Assembly (NCBI GenBank): GCA_025935815.1
Contig: JAICUO010000009.1
Span: 1-32,442, forward strand
DNA from: Streptosporangiaceae bacterium
GTDB lineage: Bacteria > Actinomycetota > Actinomycetes > Streptosporangiales > Streptosporangiaceae
Reading direction: 5' to 3'
DNA length: 32,442 nucleotides
Part shown: piece after piece, positions 16,252 through 24,900 of the stretch
Numbering within the stretch: position 1 is the stretch's first letter
How the letters are laid out: each line of letters begins with the position of its first letter
Translations under genes and position numbers: made by a program
Notes under the pieces: model-generated
What the model saw: the letters and a program-made list of their open reading frames with translations, nothing else
What the model was told of the DNA's origin: nothing
Database searches by the model: none

Positions 16252-17880
16252 TTGAGAAGAGTCCTGACCAGCGCGGCGGCGTGCACCGTGGCCGCGCTCG
16301 CCGTCGCCGCCTGCAGCGGCGGCGCCAGCACCACGAACCGAACCCCGGGCAGTACCTCGAGCAACGGAGCCTCCGGCGGCCAGCAGTACGCCAACGGCAA
16401 GACGCTGACGATGACGCTGCCGTCGGACCCGGGCACCCTGGACCCGGACCTCACGGCCCTGTCGGTGGCGATCCAGGCCGACTACTTCCTGTACGACCCG
16501 CTGGTCAACATCCAGCCGGACGGCACCCTGGTCTCCGGCCTGGCCACCTCCTGGACCGGCGACACGACCAGCGCCACGTTCACCGTGAAGAAGGGCGTCA
16601 CCTGCTCCGACGGCTCGCCGCTGACCGCGAGCGACGTGGCGGCGAACATCAACTTCATCGGCAACCCGAAGAACGCCTCCCCCAAGATCGGCATCTGGGT
16701 GCCGCCGACCGCGACCGCGACCGCCGATGACTCCACCGGCGTGGTAACGGTGAAGTCCCCCGTTCCCGACGCGTTCCTCGTCCGCAACGTCGGCCAGACG
16801 CAGATCGTCTGCGGCGCCGGGATGAAGGACCGCTCCACGCTGAAGAACGGCGCCAGCGGCACCGGCCTGTACTCGCTGACCTCGGCGGTGCCCGGCTCGT
16901 CGTACACGCTGACGCTGCGCAAGGACTACACGTGGGGCCCGGGCGGGGCCAGCGCCACCGCGCAGGGGACGCCCGCGCAGGTCATCCTCAAGGTGGTCAA
17001 CAACATGACCACCGCGGCGAACTTGCTCCAGTCCGGCCAGGCGAACATCGCCGAGGTCCTCGGCCCGGACACCGCCCGGCTGAAGGCGCTGAAGCTGAAT
17101 GAGCAGGACATCGTGGCGCCCTACGGCGAGCTGTGGTTCAACGAGAAGAAGGGCATGCCGGGCGCCGACCTCGCGGTGCGCACCGCGCTGACCCAGGCGC
17201 TCCAGCTTGACCAGCTCGCCCAGGTATTCTCCAGCGGCAGCGGCAGCCCGGCGACCGGCCTGGTCGCCCCGGGGCTGAGCCCGTGCAAGGGCAACACGGT
17301 CGGGTCCAGCCTGCCCGGCTATGACCTGACGGCGGCGAAGGCGGGCCTGGCCGCGGCGGGCTGGAAGGCCGGCCCGGACGGCGTCTTGGCCAAGGGCGGC
17401 ACCCAGCTCGCGATCGCCTTGTACTACCCGACCAGCATCGGCAGCGGGTCCGCGGCCGGCGCGCAGTTCGCGCAGAAGGCGTGGTCGGCGCTCGGCGTCC
17501 AGGTCACGCTCAAGCCCATCACCGACCCTGAGCTGTCCACCGACATCGTCGGCGGGCAGGCCGCATGGGGCGCCGGGTTCATCCCGCTCGGCTTGACGCT
17601 GCCCAGCCAGGTGATCCCGTTCGTGTCCGGCGCGACGCCGCCGAAGGGCACCAACTTCGCCTTCATCAGCAACGCCGCCTACTCAGCCGACGTCGCCAAG
17701 GCGTCCGCGACCGCCGGGACGGCCGGCTGCCCGAGCTGGAACGCCGCCGAGACCGCGCTGTTCAAGAACCTTGACCTGGTGCCGTTCGTCGACTCGACGG
17801 TGCCGTGGTTCGGGCGCGGGGCGACGTTCTCGCTCAGCCAGGGCAGCCTGCTCCCGACCACGGTCAAGATGCTGGGCTAG
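16252..17880 (+). CDS. ABC transporter peptide-binding lipoprotein (SBP_bac_5)
   Basis: A 542-residue extracellular binding lipoprotein of the oligopeptide/dipeptide class. The start is TTG 16252: GGAGG at 16241-16245 is six bases away and this gives a clean lipoprotein signal (MRRVLTSAAACTVAALAVAAC, lipobox Cys21). A longer frame from TTG 16231 has no such signal. The mature protein has the SBP_bac_5 hallmarks: TLTMTLPSDPGTLDPDL near the start, LVSGLATSWTGDTTSATFTVKKGVTCSDGSPLTASDV, then later AVRTALTQALQLDQLAQVF. It should capture peptides and pass them to the permease encoded next. The upstream S12 hydrolase stop lies one base before this start, which points to coupled expression. Confidence 0.92.
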   Translation: MRRVLTSAAACTVAALAVAACSGGASTTNRTPGSTSSNGASGGQQYANGKTLTMTLPSDPGTLDPDLTALSVAIQADYFLYDPLVNIQPDGTLVSGLATSWTGDTTSATFTVKKGVTCSDGSPLTASDVAANINFIGNPKNASPKIGIWVPPTATATADDSTGVVTVKSPVPDAFLVRNVGQTQIVCGAGMKDRSTLKNGASGTGLYSLTSAVPGSSYTLTLRKDYTWGPGGASATAQGTPAQVILKVVNNMTTAANLLQSGQANIAEVLGPDTARLKALKLNEQDIVAPYGELWFNEKKGMPGADLAVRTALTQALQLDQLAQVFSSGSGSPATGLVAPGLSPCKGNTVGSSLPGYDLTAAKAGLAAAGWKAGPDGVLAKGGTQLAIALYYPTSIGSGSAAGAQFAQKAWSALGVQVTLKPITDPELSTDIVGGQAAWGAGFIPLGLTLPSQVIPFVSGATPPKGTNFAFISNAAYSADVAKASATAGTAGCPSWNAAETALFKNLDLVPFVDSTVPWFGRGATFSLSQGSLLPTTVKMLG

Positions 17881-17919
17881 GCCCTCCGGTAATCCACATC
17901 CCGCGGAGATAATCGACTA

Positions 17920-19008
17920 ATGGCTCTACCTCCCGGGGGCGCGACCCCCCGTACCCCCCGGGCCATGTCCCCGGCGGCGTTGGGTGAAACCGGCGGCGAT
18001 GACGGTGCGCCTGAGCGACCGGCCCCCAGCGGCGGGCTTGACTCGCTCATCGCGGCGGCGGCCAGCCCGTGGTCACGGTTCGCGGCCCGCCGCCTGGGAC
18101 AACTCCTCATCTCGGTCCTCGTCCTGGTCACCGCGTCCTTCCTCATGATCCACCTGGTGCCCGGGGACCCGGTCCGGGCGGCGCTGGGGCTCGACGCGAG
18201 CCAGGGCGTGGTCAACGCCCGCCGCGCCGCGCTCGGCCTGAACGACCCGCTGTGGCTGCAGTACGTCCACTACCTGCGCGACCTGCTGTCCGGCAAGATG
18301 GGCGACTCGATCACCTCCGGGCTGCCGGTCGCCCAGACGATCGGCCAGCGGCTGCCCGCCACGCTGGAGCTGGCCGGGTACGCGTTCGGGGTCGCCATCA
18401 TCGTCGCGATCCCGCTCGGCCTGACCATGGGCGTGCTGACCCGGGGCGGCCGGCGGCGCGGCGCGGAGCTGTCGTTCACCGCGGTCGCGGTGGTCCTCGG
18501 GGCGATCCCGGGCTTCCTGCTCGCGTTCGGCCTGATCGACGTGTTCAGCGTGCAGCTGGGGTGGACGCCGGTGGCGCTGCAGGGCGGCTTTTCCTCCTAC
18601 GCGCTGCCGGTCTTGTCGCTGGCGATCGGCCCTGCGGTGATCTTGGCCCGCATCCTGCGCCTGGAGGTCCTCGCCGCGCTGCAGGCCGACTACGTGCGCA
18701 CCGCCCGCGCCAAGCGGCTGCCAAGCGCGCGGCTGTACCTCGGGCACGTCCTGCCGAACGCGCTGACCGCGACGATCACGGTGTGCGGCCTGCTGCTGGC
18801 CGGGCTGGTCGCCGGGACGGTGCTGATCGAGAACGTCTTCGCGTGGCCGGGCCTCGGCCAGACCATGGTGGCCTCGATCATCAGCAAGGACTATCCCGTC
18901 GTGCAGGGGATCGTGCTCGTGTACGGGACCGGCGTGCTGCTGGTGAACCTCGCCGTCGACGTCACGCTGGCGCTACTGGACCCGCGCTCGACAATTCGGG
19001 AGGCATGA
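17920..19008 (+). CDS. Peptide ABC transporter permease, DppB type
   Basis: A 362-residue inner-membrane permease of the DppB/OppB family. The core begins near residue 55 with FAARRLGQLLISVLVLVTASF and IHLVPGDPV, the family N-terminal signature, and contains about six helices. The EAA cytoplasmic loop (DYVRTARAKRLPSARLYLGHVLPNAL) contacts the ATPases, and the end is FAWPGLGQTMVASI with the closing helix LLVNLAVDVTLALLDPR. The first 50 or so residues are a non-conserved Pro/Gly-rich extension that partly translates a palindromic repeat (copy A). A start nearer residue 45-50 would fit the family better, but no internal ATG or GTG with a clear binding site stands out. The stop overlaps the next ATG by one base. 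Confidence 0.92.
   Translation: MALPPGGATPRTPRAMSPAALGETGGDDGAPERPAPSGGLDSLIAAAASPWSRFAARRLGQLLISVLVLVTASFLMIHLVPGDPVRAALGLDASQGVVNARRAALGLNDPLWLQYVHYLRDLLSGKMGDSITSGLPVAQTIGQRLPATLELAGYAFGVAIIVAIPLGLTMGVLTRGGRRRGAELSFTAVAVVLGAIPGFLLAFGLIDVFSVQLGWTPVALQGGFSSYALPVLSLAIGPAVILARILRLEVLAALQADYVRTARAKRLPSARLYLGHVLPNALTATITVCGLLLAGLVAGTVLIENVFAWPGLGQTMVASIISKDYPVVQGIVLVYGTGVLLVNLAVDVTLALLDPRSTIREA
17932..17962 (+). repeat. Palindromic repeat, copy A (degenerate)
   Basis: CCCGGGGG at 17932-17939 and CCCCCCGTACCCCCCGGG at 17945-17962. The right part is identical to copy C at 20274-20324, while about ten internal bases are missing. It is translated in the DppB N-terminus as PGG..PRTPR, the same frame as in copy C. 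Confidence 0.65.
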
Positions 19009-21176
19009 TGCGGACTGTCGCCCGTCGGGCGCGCCCAGCGCGATCGCGCTCTTCGATTGGGCGCGCACCGGGGGGCACGGGGGGATACTCGGTTCGTCCC
19101 CCCGGGCGACACTGGGGCAGGTCCCTCCGCACGCCCCTTGGCGCCTGCGCGGCGGCGCTGCTGGCGGTGATGGCGCTGATCGCCGTCCTCGCCCCGGTGC
19201 TGTGGACGGGGACGGCGAACGCCTTCGACACGTCCGCGATCTTGCGGGGCCCCTCGCCCGCGCACTGGGCGGGCACCAACAACCTCGGCCAGGATGTCTT
19301 CTTCCAGGTGCTGGTGGCGACCCGGCTGACGGCGGCGCTGGCGCTGGCCGCCACCGCGATCGGCGTGGGCACCGGGCTGCTGCTCGGCACGGCGCCGCTG
19401 GTGCTCGGCCGCCGCGCCGGCCGGGTCATCACCGCCGTGGTGAACATCGCGGTGGCGTTCCCGGCGCTGCTGCTGGCGCTGTTCTTCGCGGTGATCTTCG
19501 GCGTCGGGGCGCGCGGCGCGCTGCTGGCCATCGGCTTCGCGTCCGCCCCGACGTTCGCCCGGCTGACCAGGACGCTGTCGGCCTCCGTGGCGGGCCTGGA
19601 TTACATCGCCGCGGCCCGCATCGCGGGGGTAAGCCGCGTGCGGCTGCTGACCCGCCACGTCCTGCCGAACATCGGCGAGACCCTCATCGTCAACGCCACC
19701 ATCTCGGCGGGCGACGCGCTGCTGTCCTTCGCGGGCCTGTCGTTTCTCGGCCTGGGCGTCCAGGCGCCGTCGTATGACTGGGGCAAGCTGCTGTACGACG
19801 GCCTCAACGGCATCTACGTCCACCCGGTCGCCGCGCTGGCCCCCGGCATCGCCGTCATCCTGGCTGGCCTGGCCTTCAACTTGTTCGGCGAGGCGATGGC
19901 CCGCGCGCTCGGCGTCCCCGAGCTGGCCGGGGGCGCGATCGTGCGCGCCGCCCGGACCGGGCGCGGCGCCCGGCGCGCGCGGGCCGCGGCATCCCCCGGA
20001 TCAACGCCGTCAACGGCCCCTCCGTTCAGCCCAACGGAACCTGACGACTGCGTCCTTTCCGTCCGCGACCTGCGGGTCAGCTTCCCCGGCGGGGTGCACC
20101 CCGTGCGCGGCGTCAGCCTCACCCTGCGCCGGGGCGAGGCGGTCGGCGTCGTCGGCGAGTCCGGGTCGGGCAAGAGCCTGACCGCGCTGGCCATCGCCCG
20201 GCTGCTGGAGCCCCCCGCCGCCATCACCGCCGACCAGGTCCGGCTGCTCGGCCACGACCTGCTGCCGCTATCTCCCGGGGGGACGAACGGAGTATCCCCC
20301 CGTACCCCCCGGGGCGCGCCCGATGGAAAGGCAAGGGTATCGGGCACGCGGCCACGGGGGGTGGATCGTCATTTCCTCGGCACGTCGCTGGGGATGGTGT
20401 TCCAGGACCCGATGACCTCGTTCAACCCGGTCCGGCAGGTGGGCGGGCAACTCGCCGAGGTCGCCACCCAGCACCAGGGGATGACTCGTCGGCAGGCCGC
20501 CGCGCGGGCGGTGGACCGGCTGCGCGCGGTGCGCATCCCGGGTCCGGAGCGGCGCTACCGCCAGTTCCCCCATGAGCTGTCGGGCGGCATGCGGCAGCGG
20601 GCGATGATCGGCATGGCGGTCATGGGCAGCCCCGCGCTGGTGATCGCCGACGAGCCGACGACGGCGCTGGACGTGACCGTGCAGCGGCAGGTGCTGCGGC
20701 TGATCAAGTCCATCCAGGCCGCCGATGATCTCGCGCTGCTGTTCATCAGCCACGACATCACGGTCGTCGGGCAGGTCTGCGACCGGGTGCTGGTCATGTA
20801 CGCGGGACGGATCGTGGAGAGCCTGCCGTCGGCGGCGCTGGCGGCCAGCGCGCGGCACCCGTACACGCGGGCGCTGCTGGCCGCCGTCCCGTCGATGGAG
20901 ACCGACCGTGAGCAGCCGCTGGCGGTGGTGCCCGGCCGCCCGGCCGACCCCGCCGACGTGCGGCCCGGCTGCGCGTTCGCGCCCCGCTGCGCCTTCGCCG
21001 ACGACCAGTGCCGCGCCGCCGACCCGGTGCTGGCCACAGCGGGGGACGGTCATCAGGTCGCCTGCTGGCACCCCCAGGCCGCGCCGGCGCCGATCACCTT
21101 GCTTTCCGGCGCCGCTGCCGCGCCCGCCTCACCCACCACCCCGGCCACGCCGGCCGACGCGCGGGAGACGACGTGA
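19008..21176 (+). CDS. DppC-DppD fusion: permease and ATPase in one chain
   Basis: 722 residues from ATG 19008, which has GGAGG four bases upstream; ATG 19005 is also in frame. Residues about 40-305 are a DppC-type permease (HWAGTNNLGQDVFFQVLVATR; EAA loop YIAAARIAGVSRVRLLTRHVLPN; AGLSFLGLGVQAPSYDWGKL). A Pro/Ala-rich linker leads to a DppD-type ATPase from about 345: Walker A GESGSGKS near 383-390, Q-loop VFQDPMTSFNP, signature LSGGMRQRAM, Walker B LVIADEPTTALD, SHD switch and the C-terminal Cys-rich peptide-transporter tail CAFAPRCAFADDQC. Such fused permease/ATP-binding proteins are known in actinobacteria. The N-terminus and a 34-residue insert (422-455) before the Q-loop come from the palindromic repeat. 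It should pair with DppB and DppF to import peptides. Confidence 0.9.
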   Translation: MRTVARRARPARSRSSIGRAPGGTGGYSVRPPGRHWGRSLRTPLGACAAALLAVMALIAVLAPVLWTGTANAFDTSAILRGPSPAHWAGTNNLGQDVFFQVLVATRLTAALALAATAIGVGTGLLLGTAPLVLGRRAGRVITAVVNIAVAFPALLLALFFAVIFGVGARGALLAIGFASAPTFARLTRTLSASVAGLDYIAAARIAGVSRVRLLTRHVLPNIGETLIVNATISAGDALLSFAGLSFLGLGVQAPSYDWGKLLYDGLNGIYVHPVAALAPGIAVILAGLAFNLFGEAMARALGVPELAGGAIVRAARTGRGARRARAAASPGSTPSTAPPFSPTEPDDCVLSVRDLRVSFPGGVHPVRGVSLTLRRGEAVGVVGESGSGKSLTALAIARLLEPPAAITADQVRLLGHDLLPLSPGGTNGVSPRTPRGAPDGKARVSGTRPRGVDRHFLGTSLGMVFQDPMTSFNPVRQVGGQLAEVATQHQGMTRRQAAARAVDRLRAVRIPGPERRYRQFPHELSGGMRQRAMIGMAVMGSPALVIADEPTTALDVTVQRQVLRLIKSIQAADDLALLFISHDITVVGQVCDRVLVMYAGRIVESLPSAALAASARHPYTRALLAAVPSMETDREQPLAVVPGRPADPADVRPGCAFAPRCAFADDQCRAADPVLATAGDGHQVACWHPQAAPAPITLLSGAAAAPASPTTPATPADARETT
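19056..19106 (-). repeat. Palindromic repeat, copy B (inverted)
   Basis: A 51-base stretch whose reverse complement matches copy C at 47 of 51 positions. Its ends are the self-complementary blocks CCCCCCGGG and CCGGGGGG. It is translated in the N-terminus of the DppC-DppD fusion as SIGRAPGGTGGYSVRPPGR. The same peptide can be read antisense through copy C. Confidence 0.8.
20274..20324 (+). repeat. Palindromic repeat, copy C
   Basis: A 51-base repeat beginning CCCGGGGGGACGAAC and containing CCCCCCGTACCCCCCGGG; the terminal CCCGGGGGG and CCCCCCGGG can form a 9-bp stem. It lies inside the ATPase half of the DppC-DppD gene and is translated as SPGGTNGVSPRTPRGAPDG, directly before the Q-loop region. 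It matches copy B at 47 of 51 positions in inverse orientation. Confidence 0.8.
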
Positions 21177-21946
21177 GCGAACTGCGCTTTGAGGGCGCTA
21201 CCGTCCGGTTCGGCTCCCGCCGGCACGGCCACGTGGCGGTGGACGACGTTGACCTGGTGGTGCCCTCGGGCACGGTGGTCGGGCTGGTGGGCGAGTCCGG
21301 GTCGGGCAAGTCAACGCTGGCCCGCGCGGCCGTGGGACTGGCCCCGCTGACGGCCGGCCGGGTGCTGGCCGACGGCCGGCCGGTGCCCCGGCACGGGCGG
21401 CGCCCGGTACAGATGGTGTTCCAGGACCCGTTCGCGTCGCTGGATCCCCGGATGACCGTCGGGGAGTCGGTCGCCGAGGCCATCCCGCGGGGCTTCCCCG
21501 GCGGCCGGGCGGGCGGAGCATCCCGGCGGGCAGAAGCCAGCCGCCTGGCGGGGCTGGTCGGGCTCCCCGATGGGGTGGTCGACAGCTATCCCGCGCGGCT
21601 GTCGGGCGGGCAGCGGCAGCGGGTCGCGCTGGCGCGAGCCCTGGCCGGGCGGCCGCAGGTGATCATCGCCGATGAGATCACCTCCGCGCTGGACGTGTCG
21701 ACGCAGGGCGCGGTGCTCAACGTGGTCCGCGACCTGCAGCGGGAGCTGCGCCTGTCCATGCTGTTCATCTCGCACAACCTCGCCGTCGTGCGCTACGTCA
21801 GCGACGTGGTCGCGGTGATGCGGGCGGGGCAAATCGTGGAGTGCGGCCCGGCCGAGCGGGTGCTCGCCGCTCCTGGGCATGAATACACCCGTGAGCTGCT
21901 CGCCGCCGTGCCCCGGCCCGGCTCGGTACTGACAGCCGAGGACTGA
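21173..21946 (+). CDS. Peptide ABC transporter ATPase, DppF type
   Basis: A 257-residue ATP-binding subunit. It has Walker A GESGSGKS at about residues 41-48, the Q-loop VFQDPFASLDPRMTVGESVAE, the ABC signature LSGGQRQRVALARAL at about 143, Walker B VIIADEITSALDVS, the switch His in FISHNLAVVRYVSD, and the peptide-family ending HEYTRELLAAVP. GTG 21173 overlaps the previous stop as GTGA, with GGGAG five bases upstream. It should form the heterodimeric motor with the ATPase half of the fusion. It is slightly short because the usual C-terminal extension is missing. Confidence 0.93.
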   Translation: MSELRFEGATVRFGSRRHGHVAVDDVDLVVPSGTVVGLVGESGSGKSTLARAAVGLAPLTAGRVLADGRPVPRHGRRPVQMVFQDPFASLDPRMTVGESVAEAIPRGFPGGRAGGASRRAEASRLAGLVGLPDGVVDSYPARLSGGQRQRVALARALAGRPQVIIADEITSALDVSTQGAVLNVVRDLQRELRLSMLFISHNLAVVRYVSDVVAVMRAGQIVECGPAERVLAAPGHEYTRELLAAVPRPGSVLTAED

Positions 21947-21969
21947 CGTACGTTGACAAGGAGTGAGCC

Positions 21970-24900
21970 GTGACCCGACGCCAGCGCATCGCTGACCTGA
22001 CGACCTTCGCGCTGCCCGAGCAGCCGGCGCTGTCCCCCGACGGCCGCGCGGTCGTCTACGTGCTCGCGACGACCGATGAGGCGACCGGCGACACCGTGCG
22101 GTCCCTGTGGCGGGTCGCGGTGACCGCGGGCGCGGCGGGGGGCAGTGCCCGGCCGCTGACGCGCGGCCGGGCCGACGCCGCCCCCGCCTGGTCGCCGGAC
22201 GGGACGTCGGTCGCGTTCTTGCGCAGTGCCGCTGAGAACGCCGGCGACGGTCCGGCGCAGCTCTGGCTGCTGCCGATGGACGGTGGCGAGCCCGCGCCGC
22301 TGACGACGCTGCCGCTGGGCGCGGGCGCGCCGGCGTGGTCCCCGGACGGGACCATGATCGCGTTCGGCGCGCCGGCTGACGCCGAAGGCCTTGATCGCGG
22401 CGCGCGGGCCAAGGCCCCGGTGGTCGCCGACCGGCTGGACTACCAGGCCGACGGGGCCGGGCTGATCGGCGCGATCCGCACCCACCTGCACGTGCTGGAC
22501 GTGGCGTCCCGTGAGGTCCGCCAGGTCACCTCCGGCGACTGGCACGCCGGGTCGCCGGCCTGGTCTCCCGACTCCGCGCGGCTGGCCTTCAGCGCGGCGA
22601 CGGCACCGGACGCCGACCTGGATTACCGGGCGCCCGTGTACGTGATCGACGTCGACCGCCAGGACGCGCGGCCCGAGCTGGCGGCCCTGCCGGCCGGCAC
22701 CGGCGGCCCGCTCACCTGGACCGCCGACGGAACGGCGCTGCTCGTCGCCGGCATGACCGGTGCCCCCGTCGGGCACACCGGGCTGCTGCGCGTTCCCCTG
22801 ATGCCAGCCGGCACCTCGCCAGCCGGTGCCCCGGTGGCCAGCAGTGTCGCCACCAACATCGCCGCGGCCCTGGACCGCAACGTGATGCCAGGCGGACCCG
22901 GGTACCCGGGCGGGCCGCCGCAGCTGGGCGCCGACGGCGAGACAGTGCTGTTCTGCGTGCGGGACCGCGGGTGCACGCATCTTTACTCGGCGCCCGCCGA
23001 TGGCGCTGGCGTCCCCGGCCCGGTCATCGCGGGCCCGGGCCGGGTGGTATCCGGGCTGTCGGTGGCCGGCGGCGGGAACACCGCCGTGGTCGTGCTAGCC
23101 ACGCCGGCCAGCTACGGCGAGGTCGTCGCGGTCGACCTCGCGACGGGCACCGAGACCGTGCTCACCGACCATGGCGCTAGCCAGGCCGGCGTCACGCTGT
23201 TCGGGCGGCAGGAGCGGGAGTTCACGATCTCCGACGGGACCACCGTGCACGGCTGGCTGGTCCGCGACCCGGCCGCCAGCGAGCCGGGCCCGCTGCTGCT
23301 GGACATCCACGGCGGGCCGCACAACGCGTGGAACGGCGCGGCCGACCCAGTTCACCTGTACCACCAGGAGCTCGCGGCCCGCGGCTGGACCGTCTTGCTG
23401 CTGAACCCGCGGGCCAGCGACGGCTACGGCGAGGCGTTCTTCAATGGCGCAATCGGCCGGTGGGGCGACGTTGACGCGAAGGACCTCCTGGAGCCGGTCG
23501 ACGCGCTCGTCGCGGAGGGCATCGCCGACCCGGGCCGGCTGGCGGTGACCGGCTACAGCTACGGCGGCTACATGACCTGCTACCTGACCAGCCGGGATGA
23601 CCGGTTCGCGGCGGCGGTGCCCGGCGGCGTGGCCACCGACTTGACCAGCATGGCCGGCACCTCCGACCAAGGGCACGCGCTGGCCGCCCGGGAGCTGGGC
23701 GGCCAGTGGTGGGCGGCCGGCGACCGCGAGCGGTTCGCCGCGATGTCCCCGCTGACCCACGTGGACCAGGTGCGCACGCCGACGCTGATCCTGCACGGCG
23801 CCGACGACGCGACCTGCCCGGCCGGGCAGGCGCAGCAGTGGCACACGGCGCTGCGCGAGCGCGGCGTCCCCGCCCAGCTCGTGCTCTATCCGGGCGCGTC
23901 GCACCTGTTCATCTTGTCCGGCCCGGCCGCGCAGCGCGCCGACTGGAACCAGCGGGTCGTGGACTGGGTCGAGGAACACGCCGCGGGCACGCCGCGCCCG
24001 ATCGACGCCGCGCACTGGCGGCGGCGGCTGGCCGCCCTCGCCGAACGCCACAACGTCCCCGGGGCCGCGCTGGGCATCTTGCGCCTGCGGCCCGGACGCG
24101 AGGACGAGCTCGTCGAGGCCGCCTGCGGGCTGCTGAACGCCGACGCCGGAATTGAGGCGACCACCGACTCGGTGTGGCAGATCGGCTCGGTCTCCAAGGT
24201 GTGGACCGCGACGCTGGCCATGCAGCTCGTCGATGACGGGCTGCTGGACCTGGACTCGCCGGTCGCCGACTACCTGCCCGAGCTGGAGCTCGCCGACGCC
24301 GACGTCGCCAAGACGGTGACGATGCGGCACCTGCTGACGCACACCAGCGGCATCGACGGGGACGTGTTCACCGACACCGGGCGCGGTGATGAATGCCTGG
24401 AAAGGTACGTAGCGTTGCTGGCCGAGGTGAAGCAAAACCACCCGCTCGGCGCGACCTGGTCCTACTGCAACTCCGGGTTCTCGCTGGCTGGCCGGGTGAT
24501 CGAGAAGATCACCGGCGGCACCTGGGATGCTGCGCTGCGCCAGCGGATCTTCACCCCGCTAGGCCTGGCCCGCACGGTGACGCTGCCGGAGGAGGCTCTG
24601 CTGTTCCGCGCGGCGGTCGGGCACGTGGACGTGGCCGGGCAGCGGCGCGTCGCCCCGGTCTGGACGCTGCCGCGCTCGGTCGGCCCGGCCGGGCTGATCT
24701 GCTCTACCCCCGCCGACGTGCTCGCGTTCGCGCGGATGCACCTGACCGGCGGGAAGGCCGCCGACGGCACCCAGGTGCTCAGCGCGGCCGCCGCCCGGGC
24801 CATGACCGAGCACCAGGCCGACCTGCCCGACAAGTTCGTCCTGGGCGACTCGTGGGGCATCGGCTGGATCCGGTTCGGCTGGGGCGGGCGGCGGCTGGTC

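Noticed and set aside
18069-19007. Upstream in-frame extension of the DppC-DppD fusion
   Set aside because: It overlaps all of dppB in another frame and is Arg/Pro/Gly-rich; the GGAGG site and ATG 19008 mark the start.
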